Assembly: GCF_014640815.1 (NCBI RefSeq)
Contig: NZ_BMHM01000004.1
Coordinates: 372,001 to 436,000, forward strand
Length of the DNA: 64,000 nucleotides
Source: Vreelandella lutescens
Lineage (GTDB): Bacteria; Pseudomonadota; Gammaproteobacteria; Pseudomonadales; Halomonadaceae
Direction: 5' to 3'
Positions 18,716-27,828 of this stretch are shown piece by piece. The notes under the pieces are model-generated. The model had not been told where the DNA came from, made no database searches, and saw only the letters and a list, made by a program, of their open reading frames with translations. A program made the position numbers and the translations under genes. How positions within the stretch are numbered: the stretch's first letter is position 1; each line of letters begins with the position of its first letter.

Positions 18716-18791
18716 GCAACAGCATAGCATTAGATAAATGTTAGCGGGCGAAGAGAGTGATGACACGACGCATGTTAATGCACGCTAGTGA

Positions 18792-20150
18792 TCACAAAAT
18801 AATCAGCGTCGCCAGCCCCAAGAACGATAGAAAGCCGACGACATCCGTAACGGTGGTCAAGATCACCGCGCCGGATAGAGCAGGGTCAATTTGCAGCCGT
18901 TTGAGTACCAGGGGGATCAGTACGCCAGACACATTGGCGAGGCTCATGTTGATAAAAATCGCCAGCGTGATGACCAGAGTAATGAGCGGGTCGCTAAACC
19001 ACAGGTAGGAAATACCGCCCACCACAAGCGCCCATACCAAACCATTGAGCATGCCCACCCACAGCTCTTTGTTGTAGAGCCACTGTTTGTTGTTACCCGC
19101 AATTTGCCCAAGCGCTAAGCCACGTATGACGACGGTTAGGGTTTGGCTGCCTGCAATACCTCCCATGCTGGCGACCACGGGCATGAGAATGGCCAGCGCG
19201 ACGATTTGATCCAGCACTTCTTCAAACTGCCCGATCACAAAGGCAGCTAGAAAGGCAGTTAGCAAGTTGATGCCAAGCCAAATGCCGCGGCTCTTGGCAC
19301 TGCGCAGAATCGGGGTGAACACTTCCTCTTCGTCGCTGACGCCGGACATGTGTTTCAAGGTCATGTCCGCGTCGTCTTGGGTAATTTCCAGTACGTCAGC
19401 GGCGTTCAATTGGCCCACCAGCAACCCTTCGCTGTTACACACCGGCACAAAGGGCAGCTCTTTGGAGCGCAACAGTGCAGCGGCATCGCTGACCTTCATC
19501 TGATCGTTGAGCGTGTAGGGAGCATCGTCCATGAACGCGTCGACGGTGCTTTCCTGTGGCTGTTTGACCAAATCAATCAGCGTCAGGGTGCCTAGCAGGC
19601 GCTTATCCTTATCAGTGATCATCACCTGCTGAGACTCATCATCTAACAGGTGGTGAATACGGATATAGCGCTGAACTGCCTCCAGTGAAACGCCCTGTTT
19701 TACATTGACCGTTTCCGGGTCCATGTAACGGCCCACCATGTCCTCTTCATAGGTGTAGAGGTTCTCAACCTGGGCACGAATCTCCTGGTCCAGGCTGGCA
19801 TAGACGGTGGTCTTAATCTCTTCATCCGCAACATCAAGAACCTCGGCGACTTCCTGGGCATCCAGGCCCTTAACGATCTGCTCAACGTCGCTGGCGGTGA
19901 GGTCTTCGATGTAATCGGCGCGGATGTCCTCATCGACTTCGGCCAGCACCTCGCCGAGCATCGTTTCTGGAATGTACTCCCATAGCCGGTCACGGGTTTT
20001 GGCGGGAAAAGACTCAAGGGTGCGCGCAATCGCTAAAATATCGAGCTCATTAAACAGCTCGTTTAAGGCAGCTGTATCTTCTTCATCTAGTAACTTTTGA
20101 AGATACAGCAGCTGCTCCTCAGTATTGGTGTATTTCTCTTCATCGCGCAT
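18792..20150 (-). CDS. mgtE: Magnesium transporter MgtE
   Basis: A 452-residue protein: an acidic helical MgtE N domain (about residues 20-130), two CBS domains (about 135-255) and five transmembrane helices (about 285-450). Hallmarks are the AEVLDVADEE repeat region, MVGRYMDPETV at the CBS entry, and PVVASMGGIAGSQTLTVVIRG around the pore, where the family's ion-selecting residues lie. The ATG at 20150 has AAAGGA eight bases upstream; a GTG at 20183 and an ATG at 20159 are alternatives. It imports Mg2+ under cytoplasmic Mg2+ gating. No M-box riboswitch is seen in the short leader. Confidence 0.95.
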   Translation of the reverse strand: MRDEEKYTNTEEQLLYLQKLLDEEDTAALNELFNELDILAIARTLESFPAKTRDRLWEYIPETMLGEVLAEVDEDIRADYIEDLTASDVEQIVKGLDAQEVAEVLDVADEEIKTTVYASLDQEIRAQVENLYTYEEDMVGRYMDPETVNVKQGVSLEAVQRYIRIHHLLDDESQQVMITDKDKRLLGTLTLIDLVKQPQESTVDAFMDDAPYTLNDQMKVSDAAALLRSKELPFVPVCNSEGLLVGQLNAADVLEITQDDADMTLKHMSGVSDEEEVFTPILRSAKSRGIWLGINLLTAFLAAFVIGQFEEVLDQIVALAILMPVVASMGGIAGSQTLTVVIRGLALGQIAGNNKQWLYNKELWVGMLNGLVWALVVGGISYLWFSDPLITLVITLAIFINMSLANVSGVLIPLVLKRLQIDPALSGAVILTTVTDVVGFLSFLGLATLIIL

Positions 20151-20238
20151 AGAGTCCATCCTTTGGTCATTAATTTTTAACACAACTACTTGAAAGCGCT
20201 TGATGGCTCACTATGAATCTTATCGGCAGGCGGGGTTG

Positions 20239-20258
20239 AAAGCCATGAAGGCTTTTTT
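20239..20258. terminator. Small hairpin with T-run between mgtE and a small gene
   Basis: AAAGCC (20239-20244) and GGCTTT (20250-20255) flank a five-base loop, with TTTTTT on the plus strand. Flanking genes are both on the minus strand, where the T-run is short, so it may only weakly end the transcript from 20307-20645. Confidence 0.4.
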
Positions 20259-20306
20259 ACCATCATGGCTAGGAGCGCCTGATCGCGAAGGGGATACCGG
20301 GGCGTT

Positions 20307-20645
20307 TTAGTGCCGAGTTGCAAAGGCCACGCGTACGCCATGCTGAAGCCGCTGCTGGGCAGAGACAGGCGGTATCGGGTTGCCGATCATCTCATCGGCC
20401 GCATCGGCCCAGGTAAGAATGCCGTGGGTAAAACCCAACGGTGCCAGCGCGCGGCTCACCCACTGGGTGCCGCTAAAGCGCTTCGTTTCGCCCTGCGGAT
20501 TGACCAGTAAGCTGACCGACTCATCGCGGTGCAGGCGCACGATATACCAGCCCATATCAATCCCGTGCAGCTCAACGTCGGGCAGCGGCTCGGCCAGTTG
20601 TGAAAGCTCAGCCAGGGTTAAACGAGGGGGGAGTGGTGAAGACAT
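20307..20645 (-). CDS. Small conserved protein, possibly DUF6482-like
   Basis: A 112-residue soluble protein when started at the ATG at 20645, which has GAGGTG before it; the frame stays open upstream but without a site. It begins MSSPLPPRLTLAELSQLAEP. A central VELHGIDMGWYIVRLHRDE block reads like two beta strands followed by NPQGETKRFSGTQWVSRAL. This resembles small uncharacterised proteins found in Halomonas and Pseudomonas (DUF6482-like, from memory). No catalytic motif is visible. It stands alone between acdS and mgtE. Confidence 0.65.
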   Translation of the reverse strand: MSSPLPPRLTLAELSQLAEPLPDVELHGIDMGWYIVRLHRDESVSLLVNPQGETKRFSGTQWVSRALAPLGFTHGILTWADAADEMIGNPIPPVSAQQRLQHGVRVAFATRH

Positions 20646-20734
20646 AGCGCACCTCATTGACTCAACTGTGTTTATATAGAGTCTAATGAGCGTGATGGAT
20701 TTGTATAGCTTTTGGTCGTGCATTTCGCGAGCAG

Positions 20735-20766
20735 AAAAATGCCCCAAGGGATGACACGCTTGGGGC
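20735..20766 (-). terminator. Rho-independent terminator after acdS
   Basis: On the minus strand GCCCCAAG (20766-20759) pairs with CTTGGGGC (20748-20741) around a 10-base loop, followed by ATTTTT. It lies 37 bases past the acdS stop. Confidence 0.75.
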
Positions 20767-20802
20767 GTTGGTAGGCGATAAAGAATAGAAAGAAAAAATA
20801 GG

Positions 20803-21819
20803 TTAGCCGTTTCTAAACAAGAAGCTGTAGGCATTTAGCGCGGGAACGCCACCAAGGTGGGCGTAGAGCACTTTGGACCCTGCCGGAAACTCCCCATTGC
20901 GTACCCTATCAATCATGCCGTGCATCGATTTTCCTTCGTACACCGGGTCGGTGAGCACGCCTTCCAGGCGGGCGCAAAGGCGAATGGCCTCCAGCGTGCC
21001 CTCATTGGGCAGGCCGTACTCTGGGCCGCCGTAGCGGGTATCCAGAATCACATCGTCATCGGCAATGCCGCCTTCCAGTTCGACCAACTCCGCGGTGTGG
21101 CGGGCAATTCGCAGAATCTGCGAACGGGTTTGCTCTGGCTTGGCAGAGGCATCGATGCCGATCACCCGCTGGGCGCGGCCATCGGCTGCAAAGCCGACCA
21201 CCATCCCCGCCTGGGTGCTGCCGGTCACCGAGCACACCACGATATAGTCGAAGGTAAAGCCCAGCTCTTTTTCCTGCTGACGCACCTCTTCGGCAAACCC
21301 GACGAAACCTAAACCGCCGTAAGGGTGTTCGGAACAGCCAGCGGGAATGGGGAACGGTTTGCCGCCTTGCTGGCGAACATCTTCCATGGCCTGCTCCCAG
21401 CTAGGGCGAATGCCAATATCGAAACCGGCGGCGTCCAGGCGAACGTCGGCCCCCATGATGCGTGACATTTCGATATTGCCGACCCGGTCATACACCGCAT
21501 CGGAGTAGTTCACCCAGTTCTCCTGAACGAGGACGCACTTCATGCCCAGGTGCGCCGCGACGGCAGCCACCTGGCGCGTCTGGTTAGACTGGATCCCGCC
21601 AATCGACACCAGCGTATCGCAGCCCTGTTCCAGCGCTTCCGGTATCAAGTACTCCAGCTTGCGTGTTTTGTTGCCGCCAAAGGCTAAGCCGCTGTTGCAG
21701 TCCTCGCGCTTGGCATACAGCTCGACCTCGCCGCCAAGGTGGGCGCTTAGCCGTTTGAGGGGAGTGATCGGGGAGGGGCCGAACGTCAGTGGATAACGTG
21801 AAAAGCGCTCAAGGTTCAT
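20803..21819 (-). CDS. acdS: 1-aminocyclopropane-1-carboxylate deaminase
   Basis: A 338-residue PLP enzyme that opens ACC to 2-oxobutyrate and ammonia. The catalytic PLP lysine is K51 in [11 protein letters not shown]. The residues used to separate true ACC deaminases from D-cysteine desulfhydrases are both present at the standard positions: E295 in VYEGKSMHG and L322 in YAHLGGVPA, with Y294 beside E295. Length equals that of characterised enzymes. AGGAGC precedes the ATG. It is divergent from an Lrp-type regulator, the usual acdR arrangement. In the sea the substrate may come from algae or plants. Confidence 0.96.
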   Translation of the reverse strand: MNLERFSRYPLTFGPSPITPLKRLSAHLGGEVELYAKREDCNSGLAFGGNKTRKLEYLIPEALEQGCDTLVSIGGIQSNQTRQVAAVAAHLGMKCVLVQENWVNYSDAVYDRVGNIEMSRIMGADVRLDAAGFDIGIRPSWEQAMEDVRQQGGKPFPIPAGCSEHPYGGLGFVGFAEEVRQQEKELGFTFDYIVVCSVTGSTQAGMVVGFAADGRAQRVIGIDASAKPEQTRSQILRIARHTAELVELEGGIADDDVILDTRYGGPEYGLPNEGTLEAIRLCARLEGVLTDPVYEGKSMHGMIDRVRNGEFPAGSKVLYAHLGGVPALNAYSFLFRNG

Positions 21820-22026
21820 GGCAAGCTCCTGCGTTGGCAGTGAAAGCGATAGGCAAAGATCGCTGGGTAACGGTGGTCGGAACGTTGGCGTGCTCCCTGT
21901 GATTTATAGTAGGTGGTTGTGTGAATTTATGGGTTGCGAAGTGGTGGCTTTTTAAGCAACAAAACATCGTTACTATGTGGTTATATGTTGTATTAATCTT
22001 TTATTTAAACTTTTGAGTAAATAATA

Positions 22027-22533
22027 GTGTGCGCAAAGCGAGTGGGTAATTCCCCAGAAGCCCACGCCACGGGCAGTGAGCTGGATCGTATCGACAAGCG
22101 TATTCTCAAGCTGCTTCAAGAGGATGCGACGCTTTCCAATGTGGCGCTGGCCGAGCAGGTGAACCTCAGCCCTGCGGCCTGTTTGCGGCGTGTCGAAAAG
22201 CTGAAGCGAGACGGTGTGATCAGCCGGATTGTGGCCCACCTGAACCCAGAGCCACTGCAGGCAGGCATGGTGGTGTTGATTGGCGTGGTGCTGGACCGCT
22301 CGACGCCAGAATCCTTTGCGGCGTTCGAAGCGGCGGCTCAAAAAGTGTCGGGCTGCATGGAGTGCCACGTGGTCACGGGTGAGTTCGACTACTTCATGCT
22401 GGTGCGCACCAAGGACAGCCAAAGCTTCAACCGGCTACACGCCGAGCAGTTGCTCTACCTGCCCGGCGTGCGTCAGATCCGTTCGTTTATGGGGCTGCGG
22501 GAGGTGGTGTCGACCCACAAGGTACCGATTTAG
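22027..22533 (+). CDS. acdR: Lrp/AsnC-family regulator of acdS
   Basis: A 168-residue regulator with an N-terminal helix-turn-helix (about residues 20-70: LDRIDKRILKLLQEDATLS) and a C-terminal RAM ligand domain with VTGEFDYFMLVRTKDSQSF. It starts at a GTG at 22027; a second GTG at 22042 is possible. It is divergent from acdS over an AT-rich 207-bp intergenic region, the known AcdR arrangement, where the protein senses ACC-related signals and activates acdS. Its TAG stop is the first three bases of the inverted-repeat element at 22531. Confidence 0.9.
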   Translation: MCAKRVGNSPEAHATGSELDRIDKRILKLLQEDATLSNVALAEQVNLSPAACLRRVEKLKRDGVISRIVAHLNPEPLQAGMVVLIGVVLDRSTPESFAAFEAAAQKVSGCMECHVVTGEFDYFMLVRTKDSQSFNRLHAEQLLYLPGVRQIRSFMGLREVVSTHKVPI

Positions 22534-22675
22534 GCTTTGTACGAAAACTGCCTACGCTCGCCCATACGGCGTTAAAAATCGGCTCAAAGTACTCATTTAC
22601 ACCTTGTAAACTCCGTCTTTTCGCCGATTTTTGCCTTGTCTGGCCATCGCTCGCCGACTTCTCATACAAAGCCTA
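22531..22675. repeat. 145-bp inverted-repeat (MITE-like) element
   Basis: The ends are a perfect 11-bp inverted repeat: TAGGCTTTGTA at 22531-22541 and TACAAAGCCTA at 22665-22675. Nested inside are AAAAATCGGC (22574-22583) with GCCGATTTTT (22623-22632), and TTTACA-CCT-TGTAAA (22596-22610), so the whole can fold as one long cruciform. The flanking TA at both ends could be part of the repeat or a target duplication. It fills the whole space between acdR and otnC and supplies both stop codons. It may also end transcription from both sides. Confidence 0.75.
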
Positions 22676-23332
22676 GTCTCTGGGAAAACGCGCTTCCAGC
22701 TCGGCAACCTGCTCTGAGGTCAGCCCGCGCGGGTTCTCTCCCCGCAGCAGCAGGTAAAGCTTGGCGGTCTCTTCCAACTCTTCGGTGGCATACACCGCCG
22801 CTTCGAGGTTTTTGCCTGCCACCACCGGGCCGTGATTGGCCAGCAGCACCGCGCTGTGCTTGCCCGCCAGGCCCCGCACCGCTTCGCCCAACTGGGGGTC
22901 GCCAGGGATGTGATAGGGCACCAGCGGCAGCTTGCCCACCCGCATCACGTAGTAGGCAGTGAGTGGCGGAATACAGTCGCAGGGGTCGACCCCCGGCAAA
23001 CACGACACCGCCACCGAATGAGTGGAGTGCAGATGTACGATAGCGCCGGACTGCGGGCGCTCGTCGTACATGGCCATGTGCAGGAACTGCTCCTTGGTAG
23101 GGGCATCGCCGCTGAGCAGCTGGCCGTGTGGGTCCAGGTGCGAAATACGTGCCGGGTCCAGCCGCCCCAAGCAGGCATTGGTGGGCGTCATCAGCCAGCC
23201 GCCATCGTCCAGCCGCACGCTGATGTTGCCGCTGGAACCCATGGTGAGGCCGCGGTCAAACAGAGACTTGCCGAGCGTACTGATCTGCTCGCGCAGGGTG
23301 TTCTGATGTCGATGGCGAAGGGGCGTGCTCAT
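22673..23332 (-). CDS. otnC: 3-oxo-tetronate 4-phosphate decarboxylase (copy 1)
   Basis: A 219-residue class II aldolase/adducin-family enzyme. Zinc ligands are seen in HLHSTHSVAVS and ANHGPVVAGK; MGSSGNISVRLDD is the substrate loop. OtnC turns 3-oxo-tetronate 4-phosphate into dihydroxyacetone phosphate and CO2. It overlaps otnK by four bases (ATGA). It is almost identical to copy 2 at 33763-34422, differing at four residues (R8H, T19S, and two near the C-terminus). Its stop codon is formed by the end of the 145-bp element. It is the last gene of the left acid-sugar operon. Confidence 0.92.
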   Translation of the reverse strand: MSTPLRHRHQNTLREQISTLGKSLFDRGLTMGSSGNISVRLDDGGWLMTPTNACLGRLDPARISHLDPHGQLLSGDAPTKEQFLHMAMYDERPQSGAIVHLHSTHSVAVSCLPGVDPCDCIPPLTAYYVMRVGKLPLVPYHIPGDPQLGEAVRGLAGKHSAVLLANHGPVVAGKNLEAAVYATEELEETAKLYLLLRGENPRGLTSEQVAELEARFPRD

Positions 23333-24615
23333 GCCAGCACCTCGAAGGCCCGGGTGAAGAAGTCCACGCCGCCAAAGTTGCCAGACTTAAGCGCCAGCGA
23401 AAGCGGCGCCTCGCGGCCTGGCCACGGGGTCTGGGTCCAGGGCACGCCGGGGTCGATCTGCTCGCCGATGCGCAGCGTGGTAATGCCCAGCGCCGAGACC
23501 ACCGCACCGGAAGTCTCGCCCCCGGCCACCAGCAAGCGGCCCACGCCTTCGTTGACCAGCGTGACCGCCAACTGGCTCAGTGCGGTTTCCACCAGGTGCC
23601 CTGCCTGGGCAACGCCCAACGCAGCCTGAGCGGCTTTCACATTGTCTGGGTCGGCCGAGGCGTAGATCAGGGTGGGTGCCTGCAACGATAAACGCTGCAG
23701 GGCGAAGGCCAGCGCCTGTTCCCACTGCTTGTCGCCTTCGCTCAGCGATAAAGGGTCCAGCGCAAAGCCTCCGTCCGGATGCTTGGCCAAAAAGTCGGCC
23801 ACTTGCGCCAGAGTGGCCCGTGAACAGCTGCCGGAGAGCACCAACGCCCCACCTGCCGCAGACGCTAAACGCCCTGGTTCAGCGATCGTTGCCAGCCAGC
23901 CCTGGGCGCGGTACTGAGCGGGCAGCGCCTGCCCCAGGCCCGAGCCGCCGGTGATCAACGGAAGTAACACCGTCGCTTCGGCCAGCACATCGAGATCCTG
24001 CTCATCCAAGGTGTCACAGATCACATGACGGATGCCCTGCTCGGCCAGTGATGACAAGTGCGCACCTGTGGCCTCAGCACCGTTCGCTAACACTTGGCGG
24101 CTGGCTAGCCCCACGGCGTGAGGCGTTTGGCGGGAAAGCACGCGGACGAGATCGGCATCCTGCATGGGATTGAGCGGGTGGTGCTGCATGCCGCTGTCGT
24201 TGAGCAAACGGTCGCCGACGAACAGATGCCCCTGGTACACCGTGCGGCCATTAACCGGAAAGGCTGGCACCATCACGGTCTGAGAGGCACCCAGCGCCTC
24301 CAGCAATACATCGGCCACGGGGCCGATGTTGCCCTCGTCGGTGGAGTCGAAGGTGGAGCAGTACTTGAAGAACAGCTGGCGGGCGCCCTGTGCGCGCAAC
24401 CACTCAAGCGCGGCCAGGGAGTCGGCCACAGCGTCTTGCACCGGGCAGGAGCGCGACTTGAGCGCCACCACCACGGCATCGATGTCGCGAAGGTCCACCG
24501 CTTCCTGCGGCACGCCGATCACCTGAAGGCAGCGCATGCCGCCGCGCACCAGGTTATTAGCCAAATCGGTGGCACCAGTGAAGTCGTCGGCAATAGCGCC
24601 AAGGAGAAGAGTCAT
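23329..24615 (-). CDS. otnK: 3-oxo-tetronate kinase, DUF1537 family (copy 1)
   Basis: A 428-residue four-carbon acid-sugar kinase. The N-domain opens with GAIADDFTGATDLANNLVRG, the acid-sugar binding signature. The C-domain has the nucleotide-binding LLVAGGETSGAVVSALG. OtnK phosphorylates a 3-oxo-tetronate at O4 using ATP. It follows tctA by 22 bases and overlaps otnC. Compared with copy 2, its middle and N-terminal parts carry many substitutions while the last 30 or so residues are identical, so the substrates may differ slightly. Confidence 0.92.
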   Translation of the reverse strand: MTLLLGAIADDFTGATDLANNLVRGGMRCLQVIGVPQEAVDLRDIDAVVVALKSRSCPVQDAVADSLAALEWLRAQGARQLFFKYCSTFDSTDEGNIGPVADVLLEALGASQTVMVPAFPVNGRTVYQGHLFVGDRLLNDSGMQHHPLNPMQDADLVRVLSRQTPHAVGLASRQVLANGAEATGAHLSSLAEQGIRHVICDTLDEQDLDVLAEATVLLPLITGGSGLGQALPAQYRAQGWLATIAEPGRLASAAGGALVLSGSCSRATLAQVADFLAKHPDGGFALDPLSLSEGDKQWEQALAFALQRLSLQAPTLIYASADPDNVKAAQAALGVAQAGHLVETALSQLAVTLVNEGVGRLLVAGGETSGAVVSALGITTLRIGEQIDPGVPWTQTPWPGREAPLSLALKSGNFGGVDFFTRAFEVLA

Positions 24616-24637
24616 GTGTCGCTTCCGTGGTCAGAGG

Positions 24638-26128
24638 TTAAGAGGTGGCGCTATTCAGGCGTGCGCGCTTGATAAGTGGCATAACAATCGTGACAGCCAG
24701 CAACAGCGCCGCCACCGCCAGTAACGAGGCGCTGATGGGTCGCGTGAAGAAAATAGACAGATCCCCCTGCGACATGGAAAGCGCACGGCGAAGCTCGCTC
24801 TCGGCGATGGGTCCCAACACTAAGCCAAGAATGATGGAGACCAGCGGGAACTTGAGTTTCTCCAGCAGGTACCCCAGCACACCGAAGCCAAGCATCAGCC
24901 ACACATCGAACATCGAGTTGCGCACCGAGTAGGTGCCCACGATGCAGCACATGATAATGATGGGCCCAAGAGCGGAATACGGAACGTTCAGCAGCTTGGT
25001 AAACAGGGTGATGAAGGGCTTGGAGAACAGCAGGATCATGAAGTTGACGATAAACAGGCCGGCAAACACGGCATAGATCAGGCTGCTATGCGTCATCATG
25101 AACATGGGCCCTGGCTGCAGGCCGTGCATGATGAATGCCCCCAGAATCACGGCTGTTGTGCCACTGCCGGGGATGCCCAGGGCAAATAGCGGCACCAGAG
25201 CTCCCATGGCGGCGGCATTATTGGCCGACTCGGGAGCCGCTATGCCCTCGGGTGCCCCTTTGCCAAATTTCTCGGGATGCTTGGACCAGCGCACCGTCTC
25301 GCTATAGCTGACCATGGCGGCTGTACTGGCACCGATGCCCGGTAGGATGCCGATGATGACGCCAATCAGGGACGAACGCGTCAGCGTCGGGCCAATCTTG
25401 CGCAGGATGGGCAGGTCAAAGATCTTAACCTTCACCTTCTTGAGCGGCTGATGAGTGTCTTGATCCAGAGCACGCTTCATGACCTCCGAGACGGCGAACA
25501 GACCCACGATCATGGGAATCAGTCCGACACCTTCCATCAGGTTCAGGTTATCGAAGGTGTAGCGGCTAGTGCCGGTGAGCGGGTCGATCCCGATGGTGGC
25601 GATGAATAGCCCCAAGGTCGCGCCGATCAAGCCATAAATCAAGCGCCCGCCGAGTGAAGCCACCACCGTCAACCCTAATACCGCCAGAGCAAAATACTCC
25701 GGAGACGAAAAGCGCAGGGCCATGGTGGCCAGCATCGGTGTGAAAATGATCAGGGCAATGGTGCCGACCAGCCCGCCAATGGCCGAGCTGAGCACACCGA
25801 TGCCCAGCGCTTTGCCGGCCTGACCTTGCTGCGTCATGGGGTAGCCATCGAACGCGGTCATGACCGCCTCCGGGGTGCCGGGCGCACGGTAGAGAATGGC
25901 CGTGATCAGCCCCGAGAAAACCGTGGCTCCATAAATGGCTGTCAGTACCATGAATGCCGTGGTGGAGTCCATGCCGTAAGTGATGGGTAGCAGAATCACG
26001 ACCAAAATCACACCGCTGATGCCCGGCAAGGCACCACCGATGAAGCCAATGAACACGGCAGAGGTCAGCAGCAACAGGTTCAGAGGCTGCATCACGACGG
26101 CTAGCCCGCCAAGAAAATTCTCAAGCAT
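24638..26128 (-). CDS. tctA: Tripartite tricarboxylate transporter, large permease TctA
   Basis: A 496-residue membrane protein with about 11-12 helices. TctA hallmarks include [21 protein letters not shown] near residue 30 (part of it quoted: GGALPGISG), [18 protein letters not shown], and [18 protein letters not shown]. The ATG at 26128 is chosen because AAGGAG stands six bases upstream; an upstream ATG at 26161 has no such site. It is the ion-coupled channel subunit working with TctB and TctC. In this operon it would import the acid sugar or related acid used by OtnK and OtnC. Confidence 0.93.
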   Translation of the reverse strand: MLENFLGGLAVVMQPLNLLLLTSAVFIGFIGGALPGISGVILVVILLPITYGMDSTTAFMVLTAIYGATVFSGLITAILYRAPGTPEAVMTAFDGYPMTQQGQAGKALGIGVLSSAIGGLVGTIALIIFTPMLATMALRFSSPEYFALAVLGLTVVASLGGRLIYGLIGATLGLFIATIGIDPLTGTSRYTFDNLNLMEGVGLIPMIVGLFAVSEVMKRALDQDTHQPLKKVKVKIFDLPILRKIGPTLTRSSLIGVIIGILPGIGASTAAMVSYSETVRWSKHPEKFGKGAPEGIAAPESANNAAAMGALVPLFALGIPGSGTTAVILGAFIMHGLQPGPMFMMTHSSLIYAVFAGLFIVNFMILLFSKPFITLFTKLLNVPYSALGPIIIMCCIVGTYSVRNSMFDVWLMLGFGVLGYLLEKLKFPLVSIILGLVLGPIAESELRRALSMSQGDLSIFFTRPISASLLAVAALLLAVTIVMPLIKRARLNSATS

Positions 26129-26185
26129 GGGTAGCTCCTTGACAGAAAACAGTGATGACAAGGGAGAGCATCAGGCGTAACGGGC

Positions 26186-26656
26186 TCATAGCGGTATCCC
26201 CAGCAGCATGACGAAGACGCCCTGCATCAGCAGCGCAGCGATAACTAACGTGGCCGCGATGACCCGCCAGGAGCGTGCGCCTAGCAACAGCGTACATACC
26301 AATGTGAACGCCACGCTGGCAGCCAGGAAGCCAATCAAGCCAATTAGCCAGGTATAGACGAGCGTGGCAGCGATCAGCCACCAATGGCGCGTCGATGCCA
26401 GCGTAAGGCGCCACGGCTTGGGTGCTTCATCAACGGGCTCGTCGTCGTAGCGCTTGCCTTGCTTGGCATCCCGCCAAGTGGTCAGCAACAGCGCCGCGCC
26501 CAATCCAATGAGCGCCAGCAAGAGGGTCAGCGGCCAGACACGTGGGCCGATGAAGGTCGACACTTGCTCCGAACTAGGAAATTGCAAAGTAGGCACTAGG
26601 CTGGCAAGGCCGAGCACTACGATGGCCATCGCAAAGAGAGAAATCCTGGCGTACAT
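26186..26656 (-). CDS. tctB: Tripartite tricarboxylate transporter, small permease TctB
   Basis: A 156-residue protein with four predicted membrane helices, the TctB size and pattern. The ATG at 26656 (MYARISLFAMAIVVLG) places helix 1 at the N-terminus; a GGGG tract lies six bases upstream. The frame is open a further 13 codons but that lacks a site. A charged cytoplasmic loop (DAKQGKRYDDEPVDEAPK) separates helices 2 and 3. It is encoded between tctC and tctA. Confidence 0.85.
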   Translation of the reverse strand: MYARISLFAMAIVVLGLASLVPTLQFPSSEQVSTFIGPRVWPLTLLLALIGLGAALLLTTWRDAKQGKRYDDEPVDEAPKPWRLTLASTRHWWLIAATLVYTWLIGLIGFLAASVAFTLVCTLLLGARSWRVIAATLVIAALLMQGVFVMLLGIPL

Positions 26657-26720
26657 GATCAACCCCGAAGGGAGCATGGCACGAACAATCCGCAACGCAT
26701 TGCTCGTGCCGATGAATATC

Positions 26721-26752
26721 GAAAGGCAAGCAGCGGTGGCTGCCTGCCTTTC
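26721..26752 (-). promoter_or_regulatory. Intercistronic hairpin between tctC and tctB
   Basis: Two 14-base arms (26721-26734 and 26739-26752) pair around a four-base loop with one G-U pair on the minus-strand RNA. No T-run follows. It lies between the binding protein and the membrane genes, as in the other three importers. Confidence 0.65.
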
Positions 26753-26767
26753 CCCGGTACGAGTGGC

Positions 26768-27751
26768 TTACTGCTCGTTGCTGAGCAGCCGCGAGTAAAG
26801 CTCGTAGTTGTGCTCGAGGCGCTCGCGGTAGGCGTCGCCCGCCATCCAGCCGTCGCGGTAGGTCAGGTTCACGCGCTCGGCATAGGCCTGGTAGTCTTCC
26901 GAATCGAAAATGCCCTTCAGCACTTCCTCAAGCCGTTGAACGAGCGGGGCGGGGGTATCCGCATGGACAAACACGGCCCGGTCGTTGCCATCGGTCAGGT
27001 CCCAGCCATACTCCACGGTGGTGGGAACATCGGGGAAGTCGGCCAGGCGCTCATCGCTGAACACGAGGATCGGCATCATCTGGCCCGCTTCAATGTAGCT
27101 CAGCAGTGGGCTCAGCGAAGTCGTGGAAGCATCGATATTGTTGCCTAGGACATTGGCCGTGGCGTTGCCGGTGCTGTCGTAGGGGATGAAGCTCATGTCC
27201 AGGCCAGACGCGTCACGCAAGGAGAGAAAAGACACGTGGTCGGGGCTCGCCGTGTGCGTGCCACCCACGGTGACCTTGCCGGGGTTGGCCTGGGCATACT
27301 CCAGGAACGACTCGAAATCCGGGTAACGCTGCGGATTGACGAACAGCGCCATGACATCCGACTGCATGCGTGCCACGGGGGTAATCTGATCCAGGCCTAC
27401 CGGGTTTTGCCCGGCCGCTAACGAGGTCACGTAAGTGGTCGAGGCAAAGTCCAGTGTATGGCCATCCGGGGCGCCATTGGCGGTGCGTTGGTGGGCTAGT
27501 GCACCTGAAGCCGAGGGCAGGTTGATCACCGTGATGCGCGCGCCTCCCAGGGCCTCTTCGAACATGGGGCGAACCACGCGGGCGAAGTTATCCACGCCGC
27601 CCCCAGCGCCAGCGGCCACCAAGAACTGGATCGGTTTGGTCGGGTAGTCGGCTGCTTCATCGGCCTGGGCGACCATGGCGGTGCTGATCAGAGCAACGCC
27701 CAGAGTCGTCATTTTCAGTGCGTGCGGTGTGAGCAAGAGCTTGGTAAGCAT
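26768..27751 (-). CDS. tctC: Tripartite tricarboxylate transporter substrate-binding protein TctC
   Basis: A 327-residue periplasmic protein with a signal peptide (residues 1-30, ending VAQADEA). The Bug/TctC family motif YPTKPIQFLVAAGAGGGVDN opens the mature part, and VGGTHTASPDHVSF forms the ligand pocket loop. AGGAGA precedes the ATG. It captures an anionic substrate for TctAB. The gene follows the SAF-domain dehydrogenase gene and shares its promoter region with the divergent GntR regulator. Confidence 0.93.
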   Translation of the reverse strand: MLTKLLLTPHALKMTTLGVALISTAMVAQADEAADYPTKPIQFLVAAGAGGGVDNFARVVRPMFEEALGGARITVINLPSASGALAHQRTANGAPDGHTLDFASTTYVTSLAAGQNPVGLDQITPVARMQSDVMALFVNPQRYPDFESFLEYAQANPGKVTVGGTHTASPDHVSFLSLRDASGLDMSFIPYDSTGNATANVLGNNIDASTTSLSPLLSYIEAGQMMPILVFSDERLADFPDVPTTVEYGWDLTDGNDRAVFVHADTPAPLVQRLEEVLKGIFDSEDYQAYAERVNLTYRDGWMAGDAYRERLEHNYELYSRLLSNEQ

Positions 27752-27828
27752 GGTGTTTCTCCTGACGGATTATTGTTGCTTTATTGTTTTGCGCAAGGCG
27801 CGCAACGGGCCCATGGAGCCAGCGACCC

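Larger units (their letters stand above)
22673..24615 (-). repeat. Inverted duplicate of otnK-otnC, left copy
   Basis: This two-gene block is repeated in opposite orientation at 32471-34422. The otnC parts differ at only four residues of 219 and share long exact nucleotide runs; the otnK parts have drifted further. The two copies lie about 7.9 kb apart. Confidence 0.9.

Noticed and set aside
18216..18737. 173-codon plus-strand frame over the TSUP gene
   Set aside because: Antisense to a clear TSUP gene and running through the mgtE terminator.
20151..20306. Possible M-box or other Mg2+ riboswitch before mgtE
   Set aside because: The leader is short and lacks the conserved M-box cores; only a small hairpin is present.
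22832..23629. 265-codon plus-strand frame across otnC and otnK
   Set aside because: A similar shadow occurs over the second otnC copy, as expected from the shared sequence; the sense genes are clear enzymes.
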